Of a DNA stretch of 64,000 bases, positions 50,780 through 59,380 are shown piece after piece; within the stretch, counting starts at the first letter, position 1, and each line of letters opens with the position of its first letter. The stretch comes from Pseudonocardia oroxyli. GTDB taxonomy: Bacteria; Actinomycetota; Actinomycetes; Mycobacteriales; Pseudonocardiaceae. Below the pieces are notes generated by a model. That model searched no databases and was not told where the DNA came from. It was given only the letters and a program-made list of their open reading frames with translations. Location: NCBI RefSeq assembly GCF_900102195.1, contig NZ_FNBE01000001.1:124001-188000 (forward strand), given 5' to 3'. The position numbers and the translations under genes are program-made.

Positions 50780-51196
50780 TCAGCTCTGGACGATCCCGGA
50801 GTTCGACGAGTCGAGCGTCGACACCGACTGCTGGGTCGCTCCGCCGAGGAGGCCACCCAGGTTGATCGTCGGGCTGACGTCCAGGGCCACCCCGATCAGG
50901 TCGGCCGCCTGGAACGCGGACCCGCAGTCCCCGGACTGCAGGATCCCCGAGTTGGACCGGTCGGCCTTGACGACCTGCTGGCTGGTCGGGCCGCCGAGGA
51001 TCGAGCCGACGTTCAGCGTCGGGTCGATCGCGGCATCGAGGTCGGCGAGCCCGCCGTCCTGGCTCGCGACCGGTCCGACGCAGTAGCCGCCCCCGTGCCC
51101 GCCCTCGCTCGCGGACGCCATTCCGCTCGCCGCGAGCGCGAGCGGCGCCGCCACCAGACCGACCGTCGCCACCCGCGCCATCGTGCGCACCTGCAT
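50780..51196 (-). CDS. Small secreted protein with two SNSGI repeats
   Basis: 138 residues. A signal peptide (about residues 1-30, ending ASGMASAS) and a Gly/His-rich segment (EGGHGGGYC) precede two imperfect repeats of about 38 residues. Each has D-L at the start, a DPTLNVGSILGG or SPTINLGGLLGG core, then QQ-V and SNSGI-QS. Two cysteines (GYC, GDCGS) flank the first repeat. The Gln/Asn/Ser-spaced pattern recalls self-assembling surface proteins such as rodlins or curlin repeats, but no family can be named. ATG at 51196 with AGGGAG upstream. Confidence 0.65.
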   Translation of the reverse strand: MQVRTMARVATVGLVAAPLALAASGMASASEGGHGGGYCVGPVASQDGGLADLDAAIDPTLNVGSILGGPTSQQVVKADRSNSGILQSGDCGSAFQAADLIGVALDVSPTINLGGLLGGATQQSVSTLDSSNSGIVQS

Positions 51197-51546
51197 GGTC
51201 ACTCCCTGCTCTCAGGTTTCTCATGGACACCCGACCACTTCGCGCCAGAGGCAACTGTGCGTGACTGATCGGGATGGAGAGAACCTAGCGAGGGACAGGG
51301 TCGTTGGTCACCGAGGGGTGGGCACTCGGTCACGGAGAAGAACCATAACGGCGTCATACACGAGTTGAACCGTGAAGCACCTCAACACTCGGTGATCAAG
51401 TGAGCGCCTGCTGACTACCTTGCGTCATCCTCAGGCGTGTTACGGGTCCCTCACAAAGAGTCGGATTGCCCACGAAAGAGCAACCCGCCCGGGTGACGAG
51501 ACGTCGTCTCCCGGGCGGGTTGCAGTCGGCACCGAATCTGTGCTGG
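51197..51546. other. 350-bp intergenic region, promoter side and terminator side
   Basis: On the minus strand TAGGTT (51287-51282) is a plausible -10 for the secreted repeat protein, leaving a leader of about 78 nt. The part from 51340 to 51470 is less GC-rich and carries no evident gene. The hairpin at 51480-51523 belongs to the acyl-CoA dehydrogenase that ends at 51547. Confidence 0.5.
51480..51523 (-). terminator. 14-bp hairpin after an acyl-CoA dehydrogenase gene
   Basis: GCAACCCGCCCGGG (51480-51493) pairs perfectly with 51510-51523; 16-nt loop with partial inner pairing. It lies 23 bp beyond the stop of the dehydrogenase gene. Confidence 0.7.
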
Positions 51547-52698
51547 TCACAGGCCGAGCGAGCGGCCGATGACCTCCTTCATGATCTCGGTCGTGCCGCC
51601 GTAGATCCGGGTGATCCGGGCGTCCGCGTACGCCCGGGCGATCGGGTACTCGTTCATGTACCCGTAGCCGCCGTGCAGCTGCAGGCAGCGGTCCACGACC
51701 CGGCCCTGCAGCTCCGTGCACCAGTACTTCGCCTTGCTCGCATCGACCGCGTCGAGCTCGCCCGCGTTGAGCGCGCGGATGCAGTCGTCCACGTAGTGCT
51801 GGGCGATGTCCACCTCGGTGGAGATCTCGGCGAGGACGAACCTGGAGTTCTGGAACGAGCCGATCGGCTGCCCGAAGGCCTTGCGCTTCTTCACGTACTC
51901 CAGGGTCCAGTCCAGTGCTGCCCGCGCGGCCGCCACGCCGGCGACCGCGATGGACAGCCGCTCCTGCGGCAGCTTGGTGACGAGCTGGGTGAACCCATGC
52001 CCCTCCGCGGTGCCGAGCAGGTTCGCCACCGGCACCCGAACGTCGGTGAAGCTCAGCTCGGCCGTGTCCTGCGCGTGCTGGCCGAGCTTGTCGAGGTTGC
52101 GGCCGCGCTCGAAACCCGCCATCCCACGCTCGAGCACCAGCAGGGACATGCCCTTGTGCTTCTGCGTGGGATCGGTCTTCACCGCCGTGATCACCAGGTC
52201 GGAGTTGATCCCGTTGGTGATGAAGGTCTTCGCGCCGTTGACGACGTAGTGGTCACCGTCGCGGCGGGCCGTGGTCGACATCGACGCCAGGTCCGACCCG
52301 ATGCCCGGCTCGGTCATGGCGATGGCGGTGATCAGCTCGCCCGACACGATGCCCGGCAGCCACCGCGCCTGCTGCTCCTCGTTCGCGAACGAGAGGTAGT
52401 AGGGCATGCAGATGTCGTTGTGCAGCGTGATCCCGAGCCCCGCGCCCCCGTTGCCGGTGCGCATCAGCTCTTCGATGATCACCGCGTTGAAGCGGAAGTC
52501 CCGCACCCCGCCGCCGCCGAACTCCTCGGGCACGTCCATCCCGAGGAAACCGTTGGCACCGGCCTTGGCGAAGACCTCCCGCGGCACGATGCCCTCCCGG
52601 GCCCACGCCTCGTCGTTCGGCGCGATCTCGGTCGCGACGAACTTCCGGAACGACTCCCGGAAGGCCTCGTGGTCGTCGTCGTAGAGCGTGCGCTTCAC
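51547..52698 (-). CDS. Acyl-CoA dehydrogenase (last gene of beta-oxidation operon)
   Basis: 383 residues, typical FadE length. FAD/substrate motifs: AIAMTEPGIGSDLASM near residue 125, GAKTFITNG, QLHGGYGYMNEYPIARAYADAR and the catalytic Glu371 in YGGTTEIMK. It oxidises acyl-CoA to 2-enoyl-CoA. GTG start at 52698 with GAGGAGA upstream, 19 nt after the SDR stop, so thiolase, SDR and dehydrogenase form one operon. Confidence 0.94.
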   Translation of the reverse strand: MKRTLYDDDHEAFRESFRKFVATEIAPNDEAWAREGIVPREVFAKAGANGFLGMDVPEEFGGGGVRDFRFNAVIIEELMRTGNGGAGLGITLHNDICMPYYLSFANEEQQARWLPGIVSGELITAIAMTEPGIGSDLASMSTTARRDGDHYVVNGAKTFITNGINSDLVITAVKTDPTQKHKGMSLLVLERGMAGFERGRNLDKLGQHAQDTAELSFTDVRVPVANLLGTAEGHGFTQLVTKLPQERLSIAVAGVAAARAALDWTLEYVKKRKAFGQPIGSFQNSRFVLAEISTEVDIAQHYVDDCIRALNAGELDAVDASKAKYWCTELQGRVVDRCLQLHGGYGYMNEYPIARAYADARITRIYGGTTEIMKEVIGRSLGL

Positions 52699-52717
52699 GG
52701 TGTCTCCTCGGGTCTGC

Positions 52718-53479
52718 TCAGCGGGGCGCCATGCGGATGGCGCCGTCGAGCCGGATGACCTCGCCGTTGAGCATCGGGTTGGCGATGATGTGGGCCGCCA
52801 GCGCGCCGTACTCGCTCGGCCTGCCGAGCCGCGCCGGGTGCGGGACCTGCTTGCCCAGCGACTCCTTGGCCTCCTCCGGGAGCCCGCCGAGCAGCGGGGT
52901 CTCGAACAGACCGGGCGCGATCGTGACGACCCGGATCTGGGCGCTCGCCAGGTCGCGGGCGATCGGCAGCGTCATGCCCACGACGCCACCCTTCGACGCC
53001 GAGTAGGCCGCCTGGCCGATCTGCCCGTCGAACGCCGCCACGGACGCCGTGTTCACGATGACGCCGCGCTCGCCCTCGACCGGGTCGGTGGCCACCATGC
53101 GCTCGGCCGCCAGCCGGATCACGTTGAACGTGCCCACGAGGTTGATGTCGATGATCCGCGAGAAGTCGGCCAGCGGGAACGCGCCCTTCTTGCCCACGGT
53201 CTTGATCGCGTTGCCGGTGCCCGCGCAGTTGATCGCCGCGCGCAGGGTGCCCAGCTCGGCCGCCTGGTCCAGCGCGGCGGCGACCTCCGCCTCGTTGCGC
53301 ACGTCCCCCGCCGCGAAGGCGACCTTGTCGCCCAGCTTCTCGGCGATCGCCGCGCCCTGCGAGGTGGGCAGGTCGAGGATCACGACCGACGCACCGGCGT
53401 CGAGCAGGGCCTCGGTGGTGGCCAGGCCGAGACCCGACGCCCCGCCGGTGACGAGGGCCACCTGTCCGTCGATGTTCAC
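52718..53479 (-). CDS. 3-hydroxyacyl-CoA dehydrogenase, SDR type
   Basis: 253 residues. Rossmann TGGASGLG at about 11-18, the NAG equivalent INCAGTG, and the catalytic Ser-Tyr-Lys in NTASVAAF and AAYSASKGG. The length and the DVRNEAEV and [19 protein letters not shown] stretches match type-2 (HSD17B10-like) 3-hydroxyacyl-CoA dehydrogenases. It oxidises 3-hydroxyacyl-CoA with NAD. GTG at 53479 overlaps the thiolase stop by 4 nt (GTGA). Confidence 0.9.
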   Translation of the reverse strand: MNIDGQVALVTGGASGLGLATTEALLDAGASVVILDLPTSQGAAIAEKLGDKVAFAAGDVRNEAEVAAALDQAAELGTLRAAINCAGTGNAIKTVGKKGAFPLADFSRIIDINLVGTFNVIRLAAERMVATDPVEGERGVIVNTASVAAFDGQIGQAAYSASKGGVVGMTLPIARDLASAQIRVVTIAPGLFETPLLGGLPEEAKESLGKQVPHPARLGRPSEYGALAAHIIANPMLNGEVIRLDGAIRMAPR

Positions 53480-54606
53480 AGCAGCTCCAGGATGGTCGCG
53501 TTGGCCTGCCCGCCGCCCTCGCACATGCTCTGCAGGCCGTAGCGGATGCCGTTGTCCTTCATGTGGTGGATCAGGGTGGTCATGATCCGGGCGCCGGAGC
53601 CGCCGAGCGGGTGCCCCAGGGCGATGGCGCCGCCGTTCGGGTTGAGCGCCTCGGCGTCCGCGCCGATGTCCTTCAGCCACGCCATCGGGACGGGGGCGAA
53701 GGCCTCGTTGATCTCGAAGGCGCCGATCTCGTCGATCTTCAGGCCGGACTTCGCCAGGGCCTTCTGGGTGGCCGGGATCGGGGCGGTGAGCATGATGATC
53801 GGGTCCGCGCCCGCGAGGACGGCGGTGTGCACCCGGGCGATCGGGGTCAGGCCCAGCGCCTTCGCCTTCTCCGAGGTCATCATCAGCAGGGCCGCGGAGC
53901 CGTCCGAGATCTGCGAGGCGTTGCCCGCGTGGATGACCCCGTCCTCCTTGAACACGGTCTTGAGCTTCGCGAGGCCCTCCACCGTGCCGCCGGGGCGGAT
54001 GCCCTCGTCCTGGGCGACGTCACCGACCGGGGTGATCTGGCCGTCGAAGCGGCCCTCGGCGCGGGCGGCGGCGGCCTTCTCGTGCGAGCCGATCGCGAAC
54101 TCGTCGAGCTCGGTGCGCGAGAAGCCCCACTGCTCGGCGATCATCTCGGCGCCGATCCCCTGGTTGGGGAACACGCCGTCGTAGCGGGCGAGGAACTTCT
54201 CGCCGAACGGGTTCTGCCCGTTGCTCGAGGAACCCATGGGGACCCGGCTCATGGACTCGACGCCGCCCGCGACGACCACGTCGTACTGGCCCGCGACCAG
54301 GCCTGCGGCGGCGAAGTGCACGGACTGCTGGGAGGACCCGCACTGCCGGTCGATCGTCACGCCGGTGACGGTCTCCGGGAAGCCTGCGGCCAGTGCCGCG
54401 GTGCGGCCGATGTCCATCGTCTGCTCGCCGACCTGGGACACACAGCCCCAGATGACGTCCTCGATCTCGGCCGGGTCGACACCCGCCCGCTCGACCAGCG
54501 AGGTCAGCACGTGCGCGGAGAGATCGGCCGGGTGCACGCCCGACAGCCCGCCGTTGCGCTTGCCGACCGGTGTCCGGACGGCCTCGACGATCACAGCATC
54601 TCGCAC
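53476..54606 (-). CDS. Acetyl-CoA acyltransferase (thiolase)
   Basis: 376 residues. Catalytic Cys89 (RQCGSSQQS), His332 ([10 protein letters not shown]) and Cys362 (SMCEGGGQ) are all present. It cleaves 3-ketoacyl-CoA. GTG at 54606 has AAGGAG 6-7 nt upstream and gives the conserved start [16 protein letters not shown]; the longer frame from 54627 lacks a ribosome site. A minus-strand TAGCGT (54652-54647) is the likely promoter of the three-gene operon. Confidence 0.95.
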   Translation of the reverse strand: MRDAVIVEAVRTPVGKRNGGLSGVHPADLSAHVLTSLVERAGVDPAEIEDVIWGCVSQVGEQTMDIGRTAALAAGFPETVTGVTIDRQCGSSQQSVHFAAAGLVAGQYDVVVAGGVESMSRVPMGSSSNGQNPFGEKFLARYDGVFPNQGIGAEMIAEQWGFSRTELDEFAIGSHEKAAAARAEGRFDGQITPVGDVAQDEGIRPGGTVEGLAKLKTVFKEDGVIHAGNASQISDGSAALLMMTSEKAKALGLTPIARVHTAVLAGADPIIMLTAPIPATQKALAKSGLKIDEIGAFEINEAFAPVPMAWLKDIGADAEALNPNGGAIALGHPLGGSGARIMTTLIHHMKDNGIRYGLQSMCEGGGQANATILELL

Positions 54607-54646
54607 GGTGGAGCTCCTTCGGTTCACGGCGGACGGCCTGCCCGAA

Positions 54647-54652
54647 ACGCTA
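54647..54652 (-). promoter_or_regulatory. Candidate -10 of the thiolase operon
   Basis: TAGCGT on the minus strand, about 33 nt of leader before the GTG at 54606. Confidence 0.45.
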
Positions 54653-54743
54653 GCAGCGAAACAGTCAGATGTGACCGCGTTGACCCTGTGGCCTACAGAA
54701 CAATCGTTAAGATCCCCTGGTCGGGAGAGCCGGTGGACGGCGC

Positions 54744-55322
54744 TCAGCCGACGCCGCTCTCCCGCCGGGCGGGTGCGAGGCCCAGCGCGGGGACGAGTCT
54801 GCGGTGCAGGTAGCCACGCAGGGCCTCCTCGTCCGCTCCCGCCGCGCCGTCGAACCAGACCAGGGACAGCAGGAAGCGGATGACGGTCTCGGCGATCTCG
54901 TCCATCTCGTCCGCCAGCTCCGGTCGGTGGTCCAGCAGCGGGGCGAGGAAACGCTTGGTCATCGCGATCGCCTCGGTGGACATGCTGGCCCTGGCCAGGG
55001 CGAACGTGCTGCGCTCCGGGAACGCGACGGGCGCGAGCGCGGGCTGGGTGCGGAACTCGTAGCGGGCCCGCAGGGTCGCCTCGACGACCACCTCGGCGGG
55101 CGAGCCCGCGGCGTTCGCCGTGGCCCAGATCCGTTCCACGACCTCGCCGGAGAGGCGCAGCAGCGCCGCCGAGACCAACTGCTCGCGGGTGCCGAAATGC
55201 CGGTAGACGGTCGGCCGGGACACCCCGGCGCGGGCCGCGACCTCGCTCAGCGAGGCCGCCTCGAACCCGGCGGCGGCCAAGACCTCGACCGCCGCGTCGA
55301 GGATCCGTCTCCGCACGTCCAC
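54744..55322 (-). CDS. TetR/AcrR family transcriptional regulator
   Basis: 192 residues. The helix-turn-helix is at about residues 23-47 (SLSEVAARAGVSRPTVYRHFGTRE), with a helical C-terminal ligand domain. It lies just upstream of the thiolase operon on the same strand and near a pair of acyl-CoA dehydrogenases with a TetR-like operator (58840), so control of lipid catabolism is plausible. GTG at 55322 chosen; GTG at 55316 is an alternative. Confidence 0.87.
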   Translation of the reverse strand: MDVRRRILDAAVEVLAAAGFEAASLSEVAARAGVSRPTVYRHFGTREQLVSAALLRLSGEVVERIWATANAAGSPAEVVVEATLRARYEFRTQPALAPVAFPERSTFALARASMSTEAIAMTKRFLAPLLDHRPELADEMDEIAETVIRFLLSLVWFDGAAGADEEALRGYLHRRLVPALGLAPARRESGVG

Positions 55323-55390
55323 GGCGCCACCTTCACAGGTGGGCGGCGCGGCCCACCAGCACGACGGCCGATGCCGTCGGTCCCGCCCGC

Positions 55391-55396
55391 TAGCGT
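55391..55396 (+). promoter_or_regulatory. -10 box for a leaderless gene
   Basis: TAGCGT ends 7 nt before the ATG at 55404. Confidence 0.5.
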
Positions 55397-55403
55397 CTCG
55401 GCC

Positions 55404-55859
55404 ATGACCGACACGGCCGACCCGGTGATGGACCGCATCACCGCCCTGATCGCGCTGTCGCACAGCGGCTCCCGGGCCGAGGCGGCCGCCGGGTTCGCCG
55501 CGCTGTGGCCCGACCTGTCCGACCCGTTCCATCGGTGCGTCCTGGCGCACTACGCGGCGGACGTCCAGGAGGACCCGGCGGCCGAGCTGGAGTGGGACCG
55601 CCGGGCGCTGGCCGCGGCGGACGAGGTGGCGCCGGGCCGGGCGGAGTCGCACCACCCGGCCCTGCGCCTGTCCGGCTTCTACCCGTCCCTGCACCTCAAC
55701 CTGGCCGAGTCCTACCGCCGGGTCGGCGCGCTCGCCGAGGCCCACGAGCACCTCGCCGCCGCACGGGAGCGGCTCGGTGCGCTGGAGGGTGCGGACGAGG
55801 GGTACGCCGCCACGATCCGCGGCGGGCTCGAGCGGCTCGCCGAGCGGCTCGGGGCCTGA
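55404..55859 (+). CDS. Tetratricopeptide-like helical protein
   Basis: 151 residues, almost all helical, with TPR-like spacing: LIALSHSGSRAEAAAGFAALWPDL, VLAHYAADVQEDPAAELEWDRRAL, LHLNLAESYRRVGALAEAHEHLAAA and TIRGGLERLAERLG. No enzyme motif. It is probably a protein-binding scaffold. ATG at 55404 follows TAGCGT by 7 nt (leaderless). It is divergent from the TetR gene, which might control it. Confidence 0.75.
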   Translation: MTDTADPVMDRITALIALSHSGSRAEAAAGFAALWPDLSDPFHRCVLAHYAADVQEDPAAELEWDRRALAAADEVAPGRAESHHPALRLSGFYPSLHLNLAESYRRVGALAEAHEHLAAARERLGALEGADEGYAATIRGGLERLAERLGA

Positions 55860-55875
55860 GCCGGGGCCGGGCCGC

Positions 55876-56364
55876 TCAGTACATCCGCACCCGCTGGACG
55901 TCGAGGTTGCGGAAGGTGGGCTGCGAGGCGATCTCGGTCATCCGTTCCGCGATGCGGTCGGTGGCCGGGTGCTTGGAGTTGCGCATGGCCGAGTCGTAGT
56001 CCGGGAACAGGACGAACTCGGCGAAGCGTCCCGGGTCGTCCCGGTCCGCGGCGACCACGGACCACACGGCCGTCCGGGCGTCCCCGATCGCGGCCAACCA
56101 CTCCTCCTCGGCCGCCTCGAACTCGGCCATGCGGTCCGTGCGGAACTCGATGACCTGCAGGAACTCCCCCGGGCCGAGGTCGATGGAGGCCGGCTGCATC
56201 GCGCCACGCAGCCCGTCCCGCAGCTCCGGGCCGTCGACGTGCCCGTGGGAGGCCACCGCGTGGGCCGCCGCGGCCTCGACGAGGTCGTCCGGCTCGCCGG
56301 TCAGGGTCATCGAACAGTTCGCGTCGCTCGGCATGGTGCGACAGTCGATCGTCATCCTGGGCAT
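55876..56364 (-). CDS. DUF1059 domain and dimeric alpha-beta barrel-like protein
   Basis: 162 residues. The N-terminal 50 residues (TIDCRTMPSDANCSMTLTGEPDDLVEAAAAHAVASHGH) are a DUF1059 domain with two cysteines. The C-terminal 90 residues (FLQVIEFRTDRMAEFEAAEEEWLAAIG; AVWSVVAADRDDPGRFAEFVLFPDYDSAM) resemble antibiotic biosynthesis monooxygenase-type barrels. ATG at 56364 follows AGGAGG. Function unknown; convergent with the TPR-like gene. Confidence 0.75.
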   Translation of the reverse strand: MPRMTIDCRTMPSDANCSMTLTGEPDDLVEAAAAHAVASHGHVDGPELRDGLRGAMQPASIDLGPGEFLQVIEFRTDRMAEFEAAEEEWLAAIGDARTAVWSVVAADRDDPGRFAEFVLFPDYDSAMRNSKHPATDRIAERMTEIASQPTFRNLDVQRVRMY

Positions 56365-56432
56365 GGCGGCCTCCTGGAGGTGGGGACCACAGCGCACTCC
56401 GCCTGCGCGGAGACCGCCATACGCAGTTCAGG

Positions 56433-56474
56433 ACAGGTCCGTTCGGAGGCCACGCTGCTTCCGAACGGACCTGT
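56433..56474 (-). terminator. 15-bp hairpin after an acyl-CoA dehydrogenase gene
   Basis: ACAGGTCCGTTCGGA (56433-56447) pairs perfectly with 56460-56474, 12-nt loop. It is 3 bp beyond the stop of the dehydrogenase gene at 56478. The total length is 42 bp, as in the other hairpins, but the stem is 15 bp. Confidence 0.7.
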
Positions 56475-56477
56475 GGC

Positions 56478-57635
56478 TCACTCGGTGCCGGTGGCCACCC
56501 AGGGCGCCCCGTCCGCCGAGGCGGTGTCCAGGACCAGCCGCGCGATCCGCCCGCGGTGCTGCTCGGCGCTGCCCAGGAGGGCGGCGTCGGTGACGGCCCG
56601 CTTGTAGTACAGCTGCGCCTGGTACTCCCAGGTGAAGCCGATGCCGCCGTGCACCTGGATGGTGTCGGTGGCCACCCCGGCGAAGGCGCGCGAGGCCGTG
56701 GCCTGCGCGATGCTCGCCGCGAGGGCCGGGTCGTCCGAGCCGTCGCCCAGCGCCCAGGCCGCGTGGTACGCCGCGGACCGGGCGTGCTCCACCTCGACCA
56801 GCATGTCGGCGAGGGTGTGCTTCACGGCCTGGAACGACCCGATGGGGCGGCCGAACTGCAGGCGGCCCTTGGCGTACTCGACGGACAGGTCCAACAGGTG
56901 CTGCGCCCCGCCGACCTGCTCGGCGGCGAGCAGCGCCGCCCCGACCTGCAGCGCGTGGGTGATCACGCGCTGCGCGGAGTCCGGTCCCGCGACGGGCCTG
57001 CCCACCGCGCCGTCGAGGGCCACGGTGGCCTGTCGGCGGGTGGAGTCCAGTGTGGTCAGTTGGGTGCGCCGGGCCTGCGTGGCGGCGGCCGCCGCGTCCA
57101 CCGCGTAGAGCCCGACGCCGTCCGGTCCGGTGGCGGCGACGAGCAGGTCGTCCGCCGCCGCGGCGTCGACCACCCGCTCGACGGTGCCCGACAGCACCCC
57201 GTCCGCCGTGGCCCGCACGCTGACGTCCGCCGGGTCGAACGCGCCACCCCGGTCCCCCACCGCGAACGCCGCCGTGCGCGTGCCCTCGACGAGGGCGGGC
57301 AGCAGCTGCTCGTCGCCCGCCGCGACCAGCGCGGGGATCGCCAGCATGACGGTCCCGAACAGCGGGCCGCAGAACAGCGCCGCGCCGAGCTCCTCGACGG
57401 CCACGGCCTGGTCGACCAGCGTGCCGCCGACCCCGCCGAGCTCCTCGGGCACCGAGAGCCCCAGCACGCCGAGCTCGCCGCCGAGGCGGGCCCACGCCTT
57501 AGGGTCGAAGCCCGGGTCGGACTCCATCAGCCTGCGGACGACCTGCTCGTCGGACTGGTCGGCCGCGAACCGACGCACCGCCGCGCGCAGCTCGCGCTGC
57601 TCGTCGGAGAACACGAACTCCGCAGAGTCAGCCAC
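56478..57635 (-). CDS. Acyl-CoA dehydrogenase, probable non-catalytic partner subunit
   Basis: 385 residues of the acyl-CoA dehydrogenase fold (FVFSDEQRELRAAVRRFAADQ; LLDLSVEYAKGRLQFGRPIGSFQAVKHTLADM; IQVHGGIGFTWEYQAQLYYKRA). The GG-T-E segment that carries the catalytic glutamate in active enzymes is replaced by AALLGSAEQHRGR. GTG at 57635 overlaps the upstream dehydrogenase gene by 8 nt. Such coupled pairs form alpha2-beta2 dehydrogenases, as in cholesterol side-chain degradation (ChsE-type), where one subunit lacks the base (established for that family; inferred here). Confidence 0.85.
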   Translation of the reverse strand: MADSAEFVFSDEQRELRAAVRRFAADQSDEQVVRRLMESDPGFDPKAWARLGGELGVLGLSVPEELGGVGGTLVDQAVAVEELGAALFCGPLFGTVMLAIPALVAAGDEQLLPALVEGTRTAAFAVGDRGGAFDPADVSVRATADGVLSGTVERVVDAAAADDLLVAATGPDGVGLYAVDAAAAATQARRTQLTTLDSTRRQATVALDGAVGRPVAGPDSAQRVITHALQVGAALLAAEQVGGAQHLLDLSVEYAKGRLQFGRPIGSFQAVKHTLADMLVEVEHARSAAYHAAWALGDGSDDPALAASIAQATASRAFAGVATDTIQVHGGIGFTWEYQAQLYYKRAVTDAALLGSAEQHRGRIARLVLDTASADGAPWVATGTE

Positions 57636-58821
57636 GGGGGATGTCCTTCCACGCCTTGCCGGAGTCGGCTCGCAGGTCACCGGGCAGACCCAGCACCCGC
57701 TCACCCAGGATGTTGCGCAGGACCTCCGAGGTCCCGCCCTCGATGGTGTTCGCCCGCGAGCGCAGGAAGCGCTGCTGCAGCGGGCCGCGGTAGTCCTCGC
57801 CGCGCTGGAGGTCTCGCATCGTGTAGTCGTGGTACGTCAGGGCCTCGGGCCCCAGCAGGTCCATGCAGAACTCGTAGACGTGCTGGTTGAGCTCGGCACC
57901 GACCAGCTTGCCCACCGAGCCCTCGGGGCCGGGGCCGCCGACGGTGGCCAGGGCGCGCGAGCGCTCCGAGGTCAGCCGCTGCGCCTCGCTGCGCAGCCAC
58001 AGCCGCGTGAGACGGTCCTCCAGGACGGGGGTGTGCAGCTCCGGGCGGGAGGCCCAGAGCGCGACCGCGTCCGCGATCGTGCCGCTGCCCCGGCGCGAGC
58101 CCGACGAGCCGATCGAGCTCCGCTCGTTCATGAGCGTGGTCATCGCGACCCGCCAGCCGTCTCCGACGGCGCCGAGCCGGTGGGCGTCCGGGATCCGGGC
58201 GTTCTCCAGGTAGACCTCGTTGAACTCCGCCTGCCCGGTCATCTGGCGCAGCGGGCGCGTCTCGACGCCCGGGCCCGTCATGTCGACGACGAAGTAGGTC
58301 AGCCCCTTGTGCTTGGGGGCGTCCGGGTCGGTGCGGGCGAGCAGCAGCGCCCAGCGGGCGCGGTGGGCGAGGCTCGTCCACACCTTCTGCCCGTTGACCA
58401 CCCACTCGTCGCCGTCCCGGACCGCACTCGTGGCGAGACCCGCGAGATCGGATCCCGCGCCCGGCTCGGAGAACAACTGACACCAGATGTGCTCGGTCGA
58501 CGCCAGCGGGCGCAGCCACTCCCGCTTGAGCTCGTCGGTCCCGGCGTGCTCGCGCAGCGTCGGCGCGGCCATGCCGTAGCCGATCGGGTTCAGCGAGAAC
58601 GGCACCGGCCCGCCCGCGTCCTGGATGATCGTGTCCGAGACGGCCTGCAGGCCGCGCGGGACGCCCAGGCCGCCGAGGCCCTCGGGGAAGTGGACCCAGG
58701 CGAGTCCCGCGTCGAAGGTGGCGGCGAGGAACTCGTGGACCGGGACCTCGGTCGGGTCGTGGTCCCGGACGACCTGGTGGGCGGCGTCCGCCACCCGCGT
58801 CGAGTCGGCAACGGTGCTCAT
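57628..58821 (-). CDS. Acyl-CoA dehydrogenase, probable catalytic subunit
   Basis: 397 residues. QLFSEPGAGSDLAGL near residue 115, VVNGQKVWTSLAHRA, and the C-terminal IEGGTSEVLRN with the candidate base Glu366. The sequence type (FPEGLGGLGVPRGLQ; HIWCQLFSEPG) is common in pairs that act on bulky or ring-bearing acyl-CoAs. ATG at 58821 follows a minus-strand TACTGT (58834-58829) by 7 nt, so it is leaderless. A perfect 14-bp palindrome just upstream is a likely TetR operator. Confidence 0.9.
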   Translation of the reverse strand: MSTVADSTRVADAAHQVVRDHDPTEVPVHEFLAATFDAGLAWVHFPEGLGGLGVPRGLQAVSDTIIQDAGGPVPFSLNPIGYGMAAPTLREHAGTDELKREWLRPLASTEHIWCQLFSEPGAGSDLAGLATSAVRDGDEWVVNGQKVWTSLAHRARWALLLARTDPDAPKHKGLTYFVVDMTGPGVETRPLRQMTGQAEFNEVYLENARIPDAHRLGAVGDGWRVAMTTLMNERSSIGSSGSRRGSGTIADAVALWASRPELHTPVLEDRLTRLWLRSEAQRLTSERSRALATVGGPGPEGSVGKLVGAELNQHVYEFCMDLLGPEALTYHDYTMRDLQRGEDYRGPLQQRFLRSRANTIEGGTSEVLRNILGERVLGLPGDLRADSGKAWKDIPRG

Positions 58822-58828
58822 GCGCGGG

Positions 58829-58853
58829 ACAGTACTTGATGAACGATCGTTCA
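58829..58853 (-). promoter_or_regulatory. Promoter with palindromic TetR-type operator
   Basis: Minus-strand -10 TACTGT (58834-58829) ends 7 nt before the ATG at 58821. TGAACGATCGTTCA (58840-58853) is a perfect 14-bp palindrome placed about where the spacer of the promoter would be, so a bound repressor would block it. The TetR at 54744-55322 is a candidate regulator. Confidence 0.6.
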
Positions 58854-58959
58854 GATAGGGGCGTCCGCTCGTCCCGTGACGCCGGCTGTTCACCGACCGA
58901 GCGTCGCCCGGGAGGGCCATCATGTGTCGAGACCCCACGATCGGGGGTATGACGGAGGG

Positions 58960-59325
58960 GTGAGCGTCCCGGAGTCCCGTCCCCCGCGTCTGACCGATGC
59001 CGAGCGCCGTCAGCTCGATGATCTCGAGCAGCGCCTCCTCGGCCAGTTCCCCGACCTCGGCGGGCGCTTCGCCCGCACGGAGGCCGCGGAACCCACCCCG
59101 CGCGAAGTCCGCCTGGCCCGCCTGGTGTTCGCCGTCCTCGGCGCCCTGCTCGTGGTGTTCGCGGGCGTGGTCGGCGGGCTCGGCGCCGCCGCCGCGGTCC
59201 TCGTCGCCGTCGCGGGCACGTTCGGGCTGCTCGCCGTCGTCGGCCGCAACCTCGCCCGGGCCCGGGCCGCCGTCGAGGCGACCACGGCCCGCCGCACGAG
59301 CCCCACCGGGCCCGCCGAAGCCTGA
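58960..59325 (+). CDS. DUF3040-like small membrane protein
   Basis: 121 residues. RLTDAERRQLDDLEQRLLGQFPDLGGRFAR near residue 10 is the DUF3040 signature, followed by two hydrophobic helices (about residues 52-70 and 72-90) and a basic tail. Function unknown; frequent in actinobacteria. GTG at 58960 has GGAGGGG directly before it; a slightly different start cannot be excluded. Divergent from the dehydrogenase pair. Confidence 0.78.
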   Translation: MSVPESRPPRLTDAERRQLDDLEQRLLGQFPDLGGRFARTEAAEPTPREVRLARLVFAVLGALLVVFAGVVGGLGAAAAVLVAVAGTFGLLAVVGRNLARARAAVEATTARRTSPTGPAEA

Positions 59326-59380
59326 CCGACTCGCACCCCGAGTCGTCCACACCCGTTCGCGAGACGTCGATACTGCAGGC

